From: a virus
Reading direction: 5' to 3' (one strand)
IMG/VR virus record: IMGVR_UViG_3300040806_001315
Span: 1-37,376 of that record
DNA length: 37,376 nucleotides
The notes below the pieces were generated by a model, which ran no database searches, was not told the origin of the DNA, and saw nothing but the letters and a program-made list of their open reading frames with translations. A program made the position numbers and the translations under genes. Shown here in pieces: positions 16,101-23,253 of this stretch. Every line of letters starts with the position of its first letter. The stretch's first letter is position 1.

Positions 16101-18990
16101 TTCAGAAACAAATCCAATAGCATTCGAGTATACATTAAACGGTTTTCAAGAACAAGTTATTTTAGAACCAGGAGAATCAATGTCAAATATAAACGGTGAT
16201 TGTAATTCGATGGTTATATCATCATCTACACCACCTGATGATCCTGCAAACATAACAATTCTTACAACATCAGTAGAAAATGTTCATTTAGGAAACGTAC
16301 AATCTCAAACATTAAATCAGTCTGCAATTATAGATACATCGTTTTTTAATTGTTTTGCTTTTGGTAATGGTGTTGAGAGTTATAAAATAAGAGACTCTTT
16401 GGTTGGAAAACCACTTTTACTAGGTAACAGAGTTACAACTACATCTTCAGAAGATTATCGCCAAGCTAATAGATTTGCTGATATTACATATAGTGGAATA
16501 TACAATGATGAAAGTAATGTAAATAAACTTAATGAATTTAATTTAGGTTTATTAAACTTCAAAAGAACAGAAGAGTCGTTTGGTTCTATACAAAAATTAT
16601 TTGCTAGAAGTACTGATATACTTACTCTTCAAGAAGATAAAATATCTTACGTATTAGCAGGTAAAAATTTATTATCTGATTCTGCCGTTGGAGGAGCTAT
16701 AACTTCTGTGCCTGAAGTTCTTGGAACTCAGATAGCAAGACTTGAAGAGTTTGGTATAAGTTTTAATCCAGAAAGTTTTGCAGTGTATGGATACGATAAA
16801 TATTTTTCTGATCAAAAACGTGGCGTATTAATTCAATTAAAAGGTAGTGCTTATAGTAATGAGCAACTTACAGTTATATCTGAATTAGGAATGCGTTCAT
16901 GGTTTAGAGATAGATTTATTGCAGCACCAAACACACAGAAACTTGGTGGCTATGACCCTTACATGGATGAATATGTTTTTAGCACTAATGATGATTTATT
17001 GCCTATTGAAGACCCATGTATAGCTTGTGGTGTTACAAAAGCATTTGTATATAGTCAGATTTCTAGAGTTTTTTGTTTCAACTTAGGGCAGTTAGTAGGA
17101 GATGTAAATATTGATGTAACTGTTAGTAATTTATCAAATGGACCATTTATATTAACTTCAGTATATGATGGAAGTGTTTCATCAATAAATTTAAACACAG
17201 GATTAAACACTTTAACTTTTGATAAAAACAAAGTATTAACAGAAACTGTTGAGCTAACTTTTTCAGGAACATTAAATGCTACTGTAGAATTTATTGTTAA
17301 CTGTCCTATAGCTGATACTTTAGAAATAATTCAGGTATGTGTTTCTGATGATGTAGATGCAGGTCAGTTTATACACAACCAATACCGATGGATTGATGGA
17401 GTATTTGTTTCTCCATTACACCAAGAGCAAGTGGAGTTACAGTCCTCTAATACATCACCATTAATATCTCAATACAGTTCAGTTTCAGGACCACAGGGTG
17501 CAGGAGTTATTCCTGCTGATGGTGCAATTGTATCAATAATATCAAAAAAGATATTACCAACTGATGACTTTGTTTTTGCTAATCCACCGATGAACTTTAA
17601 ATATTTAAGAAGCAGTACCTTGTATGTAAACACTCCTGCCTCTATTCAAGATTTAATTAATGCATCAAATCAAGGTGGCTTAGATGCTTCAGGTGCACCT
17701 TCAACATACTTGTCACAGTTTGTTATGCCTTCTGGAAACTCAGGTGATAAGCTTTATTTAATATATGACTACAGAGAGCCTGTGTTAGCAGAGTTGTGTT
17801 ATTCAACCCTAAGTGCTTTTGATGCGTGTTGTGGATGTTCTGATGCATCTAAGTTTATCGCAACACAGTGTAGACTAGATGGTGTTGTAAACACTGAAGT
17901 AATTCAAGGTCCTTATACTATAGGTCAATTTGTACAATTAGTAGGACTACCTGATTGTTACTTTGAAATAACTGACTCGTCTACAGATGAGGTTACTGAC
18001 ACAGTTTCAGCTCTTATCTCTGGAACAGATTGTGATAATTTCTGTCAAGAATATGATTTAATTAGTACAAACCCAGGTACTACAGACATTGATTATGTTG
18101 ATTGTGATTTCTTACCTCAAACCGTAAAGTTATCACAAGACACAAATCAAACAATATGTGCACGTTCAATTGATCCGATTCCTGCAAATGTAACTATTGC
18201 ATTAAAATATTGTGAATGTAACATAGCTAGTTTAGTTCAATTAGAAAGATGTGTTTTAGATTGGAGTACAGGAGGTAGTAATACAGAATACGCAGTAAAT
18301 GCAGGCTATACAATAGGTGATTTAGTTACTGTTAATACAGATTCATGTGTATATGAAGTAGTAGCATTTGTTTCAGGAAGTGTTACAACAAATATAACAT
18401 CTGTAAATCCTGTAGCAGATTGTAGTGAAGTTTGTAATTATTATAATGTTACAGGAACAGGTCCTGGTCCACAAACTTTTACTTACAAAAAATGTGGTCA
18501 AATTAGAGATTTTTCTGTAGTAATAGATGAATTAGAAACAATACAAGTATGCACCTCTGAAGCAATAGACCAGTCAGCTAACTTTAGTATTGTTTGGCAG
18601 GCATGTGAGTGCCCTGGGTTCAATCATGTTCTTGAAGACTGTGTTACAGGTGAACAACTAGTTGCAGATTACACTACGCAGTTATCAATAGACACAACTG
18701 TTATTGTTTCAGGTGTAGGATGTTTATGGAAAGTTACAGGTTATACATTTGCAACTGCAACTGCTACTATTTCATCTATAAGTGGAGATAGTTGTGATAA
18801 CCAATGTGATTTTGTTCAATTTGAAAACAATGGATTAGCCGCTGCAACATTATCAGTGGTATTATGTGGAGGAAATACTGTTACTCAATTGTTACAACCT
18901 ACTCAAGCATATTCAGCTTGTATTAAGTCAATTTCAACTATGGGTGCAGGAATAGAAATATATGGTCAAATATGTAATTGTCAAGAATAA
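13165..18990 (+). CDS. Tail stabilisation / muzzle-type protein with Cys-rich C-terminal repeats
   Basis: 1941 aa. The N-terminus (FQRNFIAGKMNKSVDERLVP, then GQYIDAVNVRLG and TEIGAVENSKGN) is the recognisable start of podovirus tail stabilisation proteins (P22 gp10-like, called muzzle in crAss-like phages). These form the tail tube end and gate DNA exit. A long beta-rich body follows. Residues about 770-1260 contain a charged, Cys-containing region and a segment (SFGSIQKLFARSTDILTLQE) typical of the tail-plug area. The last 382 residues are three imperfect Cys-rich repeats (1560-1686, 1687-1818, 1819-1941), probably surface-exposed. The protein is longer than P22 gp10, which lacks this extension. 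It is followed after 3 bases by a 51-aa ORF. Confidence 0.7.
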   Translation: MATFQRNFIAGKMNKSVDERLVPNGQYIDAVNVRLGSSESTEIGAVENSKGNTLIAALSYEGQSLSSNAKCIGALEDGANETMYWFVHDPTFTGNSATGKIDLIVSFNTITNDTVYHVISVSKGGINPTETVLNFNEKYLITGINLIDGLLFWTDNYNPPRFINVSRSYPIPSGSPRVDGNGNAGLLEESLLVIKKPPHSAPTVELALTSGGDENYLEERFISFAYRYEYQDDEYSATSQFSDAAFNTSPFDFSAESYLNEGVVNRFNTAIITYNSGGPLVTAIDLLFKDSDGTIIKVIEKIKKAELGLADNTDYTFTFRNSKIFTILPESELLRLYDNVPLFAKSQTLMGNRLMYGNYIENYNLVDINDSPVRLEFETELISELIGLESIQDTTDNASYTFGASVNIVDGSLVIDLEGVELVAGSLISIDASFIHRDFQGNTPTETTPQINIEWSYVLPQDFNSVYDLATSLDFQEKVGVGTLKPVYDSDPLIETSCDGFTLTDIINCNIPNVLDSSQPTTWTKFESGISSANQPVGIVTSIGSNTIGFELIAMRRVDDVAAPTQNAYEYYGWNFAEVTYQKISDTKSLHSNRDYEIGIIYMDEYNRASTALVSPLNSEHVPCRFSDQKNSIQVTIPTQQRPPYWATKYKFAIKPSAEGYETIYTNIFFTDPTSNETYFLLEGENQRKVETGDRYIVKADTSGSLLRCAYATVLEKEAKESDFIVPPILDDEDNEVPIPAGTYMKMKAQDFSVALGDKPFILPGKQSKTVRGNDRYPILAYKNFGEDDGSGNFINYTIPSGSRIKLNFKFQRRGPSRGNNRCERRVYNLESTLTASQDYDDIIDWWNGDNVQEILNTGQQEVGGSGCDVQNEYDPTIATTPGPFNNYGINPTLCTNFYRWYRNNSTQEIRFIVSGTRACGSTPKRRSKVEVTFEIFRAESTIVFETFPTDAQPDVWYEGSETFDIVKEGCLFDLSVSSSETNPIAFEYTLNGFQEQVILEPGESMSNINGDCNSMVISSSTPPDDPANITILTTSVENVHLGNVQSQTLNQSAIIDTSFFNCFAFGNGVESYKIRDSLVGKPLLLGNRVTTTSSEDYRQANRFADITYSGIYNDESNVNKLNEFNLGLLNFKRTEESFGSIQKLFARSTDILTLQEDKISYVLAGKNLLSDSAVGGAITSVPEVLGTQIARLEEFGISFNPESFAVYGYDKYFSDQKRGVLIQLKGSAYSNEQLTVISELGMRSWFRDRFIAAPNTQKLGGYDPYMDEYVFSTNDDLLPIEDPCIACGVTKAFVYSQISRVFCFNLGQLVGDVNIDVTVSNLSNGPFILTSVYDGSVSSINLNTGLNTLTFDKNKVLTETVELTFSGTLNATVEFIVNCPIADTLEIIQVCVSDDVDAGQFIHNQYRWIDGVFVSPLHQEQVELQSSNTSPLISQYSSVSGPQGAGVIPADGAIVSIISKKILPTDDFVFANPPMNFKYLRSSTLYVNTPASIQDLINASNQGGLDASGAPSTYLSQFVMPSGNSGDKLYLIYDYREPVLAELCYSTLSAFDACCGCSDASKFIATQCRLDGVVNTEVIQGPYTIGQFVQLVGLPDCYFEITDSSTDEVTDTVSALISGTDCDNFCQEYDLISTNPGTTDIDYVDCDFLPQTVKLSQDTNQTICARSIDPIPANVTIALKYCECNIASLVQLERCVLDWSTGGSNTEYAVNAGYTIGDLVTVNTDSCVYEVVAFVSGSVTTNITSVNPVADCSEVCNYYNVTGTGPGPQTFTYKKCGQIRDFSVVIDELETIQVCTSEAIDQSANFSIVWQACECPGFNHVLEDCVTGEQLVADYTTQLSIDTTVIVSGVGCLWKVTGYTFATATATISSISGDSCDNQCDFVQFENNGLAAATLSVVLCGGNTVTQLLQPTQAYSACIKSISTMGAGIEIYGQICNCQE
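17842..18987 (+). repeat. Three diverged Cys-rich protein repeats (127, 132, 123 aa)
   Basis: The units are residues 1560-1686, 1687-1818 and 1819-1941 of the stabilisation protein. Each has the order C (near position 10), a Cys followed by an aromatic strand (CYFEI, CVYEV, CLWKV), a DC/SC-x2-3-C pair (DCDNFC, DCSEVC, SCDNQC), a Cys, an IC/VC/AC motif and a final C-x-C (CEC, CEC, CNC). The DNA copies have diverged, so the duplications are old. Confidence 0.8.
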
Positions 18991-18993
18991 ATT

Positions 18994-19149
18994 ATGAAAT
19001 ATATAAATAACTGGAAAGCAAATGCAAAAAAAAATAACAAAATAGATATTGTTATTAGAATTGGTAAAATAACTTTTATTACATTATGGGTTGATACCAG
19101 TACAAAGAAATTTATATTAACGGTATTAAATTTTACGGTAAAAAATTAG
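18994..19149 (+). CDS. Small 51-aa protein, unknown
   Basis: An ATG 3 bases after the stabilisation protein stop opens a 51-codon frame that ends 1 base before the next gene, exactly filling the gap. The peptide starts MKYINNWKANAKKNNKIDIV and continues with hydrophobic beta-like stretches (IGKITFITLWVD, KKFILTVLNFTV). It has no cysteines, unlike both neighbours, and no clear membrane helix. The tight fit and strand bias make it a likely real gene, translated in line with the tail operon. Function unknown; a small virion component or assembly factor is possible. Confidence 0.55.
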   Translation: MKYINNWKANAKKNNKIDIVIRIGKITFITLWVDTSTKKFILTVLNFTVKN

Positions 19150-19150
19150 T

Positions 19151-19855
19151 ATGGCTACTTTAGGGAATTATTATTTAAATGGACCAAGTTTATCAACTGC
19201 AACAAAAGTTTTTACTGACTTTGATCAAACAATTTGTGCACCTGATGGATGGTATTCAGATGGAGTAATTTCAAGAAAGTTAACAAATTGTAAATTACAA
19301 AAAGCTAAACAACCTTGTGAAAATTGTAACGAAAACTTAATTAGTTTACAATTTAATAGCATCTCTGCTTCAGATTTATTTTGTATTGGTGGTGCAAATG
19401 TTTCCGTTTATATGCCACTTGGAGAAGTTTTTAGTACAGGAACTGCAATATATCAAGATGCAGCATTAAGTATTCCTGCCCTTGATGGATTTTATAGAGA
19501 GCCTTTTAATGCTGATTACAGAGAACAAGCTTCAGGAACGTTAGGTGTATTAACAACAGGTCCATCTTGTTCTGGAGATTTCTTTATTTCAGCTAACAGA
19601 CTAACCTGTAATGTTTACTGTAACAATAGTTATGATATAAATATAAGTGCAACTGCAGTAAGTGGTAATGATTATTTTACATTAACAATAGGTGACGTAG
19701 TTCAGGTTGGTGCTTTTGGTTTAGGTGATGGGTTTTATGCTTATGCAGAAACAAGTACAAATACAGGCACAGGAACGTTTAAAGTGTTTGAAATATTAGA
19801 AGGAGAAATAGTCGATATTTCACAGTGTATAGCAGGAACTTGTCAACCACAATAA
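19151..19855 (+). CDS. Cys-rich tail-associated protein
   Basis: 234 aa with ten cysteines, including CENC. It starts MATLGNYYLNGPSLSTATKV, and the following segment (TDFDQTICAPDGWYSDG) contains QTIC, also present in the first Cys-rich repeat of the stabilisation protein (NQTICARSI). The beta-rich body (YQDAALSIPALDGFYRE, TLTIGDVVQVGA) suggests an extracellular adhesin-like domain, and the C-terminus holds two closely spaced cysteines (QCIAGTC). Located between the stabilisation protein and the propeller protein, it is probably a tail tip or fibre component. It might be stabilised by disulfides in the extracellular virion. No enzymatic motif seen. Confidence 0.55.
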   Translation: MATLGNYYLNGPSLSTATKVFTDFDQTICAPDGWYSDGVISRKLTNCKLQKAKQPCENCNENLISLQFNSISASDLFCIGGANVSVYMPLGEVFSTGTAIYQDAALSIPALDGFYREPFNADYREQASGTLGVLTTGPSCSGDFFISANRLTCNVYCNNSYDINISATAVSGNDYFTLTIGDVVQVGAFGLGDGFYAYAETSTNTGTGTFKVFEILEGEIVDISQCIAGTCQPQ

Positions 19856-19863
19856 ATTAAAAT

Positions 19864-21798
19864 ATGGCAACAGAAAATTTATGTTACGGATGGTTACCAG
19901 TAGATTTTTATATGTTAGATATCATATATGAAAATAATACCACATATTATTATGGTAACTTTAATACATTTACAAACGGAGAGACTGATTATCCATATTC
20001 TGGCTTAATAAAGTTAAATGAAGATTTAAGTGTTGATACTTCATTTGACATTGGGACTGGTTTTAATCAAGTTTTATACTCAGGAGAGAGCATCACAAAA
20101 CAAGCTGATGGTAAAATAATATGCACAGGATTTTTTACTAGCTTTGATGGAGTTTCTCAAAATAGAATAACAAGATTAAATGCTGATGGTTCTATAGACT
20201 TGGCTTTTTCTCAAAATATTGGAACAGGATTTAATAATTTTACTCAAGGCTCTAAAGTAGACTCTAATGGGTCAATAGTTGTAACAGGATTTTTTACTAG
20301 CTTTGATGGTACACCATCTAACCGTATCGCCAGATTGTTGTCTGATGGAACAATAGACCCTAGCTTTGTAATTGGTTCAGGTTTTTCAGGAGGAGGTGGC
20401 ACAGGTATTGATGTCTTAATAAACCCTGACAACTCAATGTTTTGCTTAGGGTATTGGAATACATTTAATGGAACACCTGTATCACCTGGAATAACAAAGC
20501 TAACTTCTACAGGAGCATTAGACCCTTCGTTTAACGGAGGAACTGGGTTTAATCCCTACCTTGCAGGAAATCCTAATTATTTTATTAGATACGCAAATGA
20601 GACATCTTTTTATGTAACAGGATATTTTACATCTTACAATGGTGTTTCAGCAAACTATATTATAAAATTAAATGAAGACGGATCAATAGACACATCTGCA
20701 GACTTTGGCACTGGATTTAATAATGTAACATTTTTATCTACAATAATATGGGATGATAAGATATATATAAAAGGAGATTTTACTTCGTACAATGGAGTAA
20801 ATTCTTATCAAAACATTATTTTAAACTTAGATGGGTCTGTGTTTTATTCTTTTGCAGAGCCTGTTTCTGTTGCTCCTTACAGTTCTTTTCAGCCACTTAT
20901 TATTGGTGACAAAATATATGTTCCAAAAAACGGTTGCTATGAAGAAATATTTGACAGGATAGGTGGAGTTCAGGTTAATGAAACATCTATCTATACTCTC
21001 ACATATGATGATGGTGTTAAGGGTTTTCCTTCTTTTTATACTTACTATCCAGATTGGATTCAGGGTATGAATAATTACTTATACACTTTTAAAGAGGGTA
21101 ATCTTTATAGGCACAATACAAATAATAGAAGAAACAATTATTATGGAATAGATTATGCGTCTATAATAACTTCTGTATTTAATGAAGAGCCTTTAACAAA
21201 TAAAATATTTAAAACACTAGCACTAGAGTCTGATGATTCTTGGAGTGCTACTGTAGATAGTGACCAACAGTTGGGTAATTTTATTCAAGCTGATGAGTTT
21301 GTTTTAAAAGAGGGTGGATACTTTGGATATCTTAGGGCATCAAGTTCAGAGCCTGCAAGTGTAACACAGTACCCTTTAAGGTCTGCCAATGGAATTGGTA
21401 ACAACATTTTTGCTAACATAAGCAATCCTGCACAGGTCCTTGTTTATTTTAGTGTAAACCCACTTGTTAGTATAGGTACAATTATAAGTATAGGTGACTT
21501 GTTGTATACCAATGTTAGTGGTGTAATTACATTAATAGGTAAAGTAATTAATAAGGTTGAAGATATAGTTAACGGAGAAAATTATTTAATTGTTGACACC
21601 ACTATTACTGATGGTGCAGGAAATCCTTTAGGTAGCGTTCCACCAACAACACCAGTATATTATTTCTTTATAAAGAACGGTACTGCAGAGTCTCATGGTA
21701 TATTAGGTCACTATGCAGTGTTTACTTTAACTAATAACAATACAGGTGCAGTTGAGTTGTTTGCAGTCGAATCGGAGGTGATGAAATCATTTCCTTAA
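19864..21798 (+). CDS. Delta-60-repeat beta-propeller tail protein
   Basis: 644 aa. The first 320 or so residues consist of about six repeats of the delta-60 (DUF5122) type, each with a 'G-x-F-T-x-(F/Y)-(D/N)-G' strand, then 'NRIxRLNxDGSIDxxF' and 'GxGFN'. Examples are GFFTSFDGVSQNRITRLN, GFFTSFDGTPSNRIARL and GYFTSYNGVSANYIIKLN. In known proteins these repeats build beta-propellers. Two blades share an identical 26-bp stretch. The second half (about 330-644) is unrecognised, beta-rich, and has a C-terminal domain with LGHYAVFTLTNNNTGAVELF. Inferred role: receptor-binding or adhesion component of the tail. The start ATG is preceded by AATAAATTAAAAT. Confidence 0.7.
   Translation: MATENLCYGWLPVDFYMLDIIYENNTTYYYGNFNTFTNGETDYPYSGLIKLNEDLSVDTSFDIGTGFNQVLYSGESITKQADGKIICTGFFTSFDGVSQNRITRLNADGSIDLAFSQNIGTGFNNFTQGSKVDSNGSIVVTGFFTSFDGTPSNRIARLLSDGTIDPSFVIGSGFSGGGGTGIDVLINPDNSMFCLGYWNTFNGTPVSPGITKLTSTGALDPSFNGGTGFNPYLAGNPNYFIRYANETSFYVTGYFTSYNGVSANYIIKLNEDGSIDTSADFGTGFNNVTFLSTIIWDDKIYIKGDFTSYNGVNSYQNIILNLDGSVFYSFAEPVSVAPYSSFQPLIIGDKIYVPKNGCYEEIFDRIGGVQVNETSIYTLTYDDGVKGFPSFYTYYPDWIQGMNNYLYTFKEGNLYRHNTNNRRNNYYGIDYASIITSVFNEEPLTNKIFKTLALESDDSWSATVDSDQQLGNFIQADEFVLKEGGYFGYLRASSSEPASVTQYPLRSANGIGNNIFANISNPAQVLVYFSVNPLVSIGTIISIGDLLYTNVSGVITLIGKVINKVEDIVNGENYLIVDTTITDGAGNPLGSVPPTTPVYYFFIKNGTAESHGILGHYAVFTLTNNNTGAVELFAVESEVMKSFP
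20125..20309 (+). repeat. Exact 26-bp direct repeat in propeller blades
   Basis: The 26 bases at 20125-20150 are identical to those at 20284-20309, in frame and encoding TGFFTSFDG in adjacent blades; synonymous positions also match. It suggests recent duplication or gene conversion and offers a site for blade gain or loss. Confidence 0.9.
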
Positions 21799-21804
21799 AA
21801 TTAG

Positions 21805-21812
21805 TATCTTTG
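21805..21812 (+). promoter_or_regulatory. TATCTTTG promoter box, near-leaderless start
   Basis: TATCTTTG ends only 6 bases before the ATG of the cupin gene at 21819. With transcription beginning a few bases after the box, the message would have almost no leader. There is no T run or clear -33 box, unlike the other promoters. Confidence 0.5.
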
Positions 21813-21818
21813 AAGTAA

Positions 21819-22283
21819 ATGAATAGTGAGTTATCAGTTAATTTTATAAAAAAATTAGAAGGATTACAAAATGTAATTATAGAAAGTAATTTAGAAGGAA
21901 CATATGGAGATGGTAAAAATTTAGTTAACAATGAAGAGTTTCCAATAACAAACAACTTTACTGATGGATTATATATGCGTCAGATGAAAATGAAAGCAGG
22001 TACTATAGTAATAAGTGCTATACATCATACCAATCATTTTTGGTTCTTATTGTCTGGGAAAGTTGTAGTAGAAAATGAAAATGAAATTGTAGAACATATA
22101 GCTCCTTGTTGGTCATACTCTTTGAAGGGAACTAAAAGATTAATTAAATGTCTAGAGGATTGTGTTTGGATAAATGTAATAGCTAATCCATCTGACACTA
22201 GAGATATGAAAGCAATAGAGAATAATTTTTTTTCAATGACAATGGAAGAATACAATAAAAAAGAAAAATTATGGCAGGAGTAG
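21819..22283 (+). CDS. Cupin-fold protein
   Basis: 154 aa with a single cupin barrel. Motif 1 is GTIVISAIHHTNHFWFLLSGKVVV (61-84), split by potential metal ligands H69, H70 and H73. The following strands (EIVEHIAPCWSYSLKG) and VWINVIANPSD complete the barrel. Small cupins of this shape occur in tail gene clusters of many tailed phages, with unknown role. Cupins otherwise include dioxygenases, isomerases and sugar-binding proteins. The usual second-motif histidine is not obvious, so metal catalysis is uncertain. It has its own promoter ending 6 bases upstream, and its last 13 bases overlap the next gene, so it also feeds translation of the ejection-protein genes. Confidence 0.7.
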   Translation: MNSELSVNFIKKLEGLQNVIIESNLEGTYGDGKNLVNNEEFPITNNFTDGLYMRQMKMKAGTIVISAIHHTNHFWFLLSGKVVVENENEIVEHIAPCWSYSLKGTKRLIKCLEDCVWINVIANPSDTRDMKAIENNFFSMTMEEYNKKEKLWQE

Positions 22284-23239
22284 TAGCAGCAATTGGTTTA
22301 GGAATAGCGGCAATAGGAACAGGAATGTCTTTTGCTCAGGCAGGTCAACAACGTAAGGCTCAGGCAAAAGCAGAGCGTGAGGCAGCTATGGCAATGGCAG
22401 CAGCTAGAAAAAAACTTGAGGTAAACTACTTGGATGCATTAGGCATACAGAAAGAACCTTACGAACTTGAACGTGAGGCTTTACTGGTTGCAGGAGCACA
22501 GGGCGTTGAGGCAGCAAGAGAGTCTGAACGTGGTGCTGCAGCAGGTGTAGGTAGAATACAACTAGCACAACAAAAAGGGCAGCAGGGAATTAGATCAGCA
22601 ATGGGTCAAGAAATGACTGCATTGGATAGGGCAGCAGCAGCAGAAGAATCAAGGCTTCGTGACGTTGGTGTTCAGTTAGATTTAGGTGAAGTTGCAGGAG
22701 CACAGATGGCAGCATCAGATGCTAGTCAGGCAGCAGCAGCAGCACAGTCACAAGGGTTTCAACAGTTAGCTTCTTTGGGTGCACAGGCTTTAGAGGCAGC
22801 ACCATTGTTTTCAAAGAGTCCTGCAGCGAGAGCACAAGCAAAAGCACAGAGGCAGGCAATAAGAGCTGATAAAGCTGCTTATATGGAAGGTGCAGGAAAA
22901 GGAAAAGGTTTCTTAGGACTATTTACAGGATATAATAAATTAGATAAGCCAGGGATAAGTTTTACTCCAAGTTCTTTTGGCTTAGGATTTGATGCCAATG
23001 TATATGGAGGAAAAGACTTTGCTTTAGCTAACCTTCAGAAAAAGCAGTTTAGTGCTTTTGATGCTAATATGATAAATAGAATAAACAAAGCAGGCTTGAG
23101 TACAGATGGTGAACAAATTGGTCAAGACTTTGATTTAGAAGCTATTCAAGCAATGAGTCCTCAAGAATTAAGAATGTTTATGGCAGGTCTAACTCCTGGT
23201 CAAACGAATCTCATAAATCAAGCTATAGGATTATATTAA
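22271..23239 (+). CDS. Probable internal virion (ejection) protein, Ala/Gln-rich
   Basis: 322 aa. The N-terminus MAGVVAAIGLGIAAIGTGMS is a hydrophobic Gly/Ala helix able to cross a membrane. It is followed by a long Ala/Gln/Arg/Glu helical region (residues about 24-175). The layout resembles the small ejected proteins of podoviruses (T7 gp14-like), which insert into the outer membrane to start the DNA channel. The C-terminal 130 residues are more globular (GKGFLGLFTGYNKLDKPGIS). It overlaps the cupin gene by 13 bases and precedes two larger probable ejection proteins, matching the small-medium-large order of internal proteins in many podoviruses. Assigned from architecture and order. Confidence 0.6.
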   Translation: MAGVVAAIGLGIAAIGTGMSFAQAGQQRKAQAKAEREAAMAMAAARKKLEVNYLDALGIQKEPYELEREALLVAGAQGVEAARESERGAAAGVGRIQLAQQKGQQGIRSAMGQEMTALDRAAAAEESRLRDVGVQLDLGEVAGAQMAASDASQAAAAAQSQGFQQLASLGAQALEAAPLFSKSPAARAQAKAQRQAIRADKAAYMEGAGKGKGFLGLFTGYNKLDKPGISFTPSSFGLGFDANVYGGKDFALANLQKKQFSAFDANMINRINKAGLSTDGEQIGQDFDLEAIQAMSPQELRMFMAGLTPGQTNLINQAIGLY

Positions 23240-23253
23240 AAATAATAAATTAA

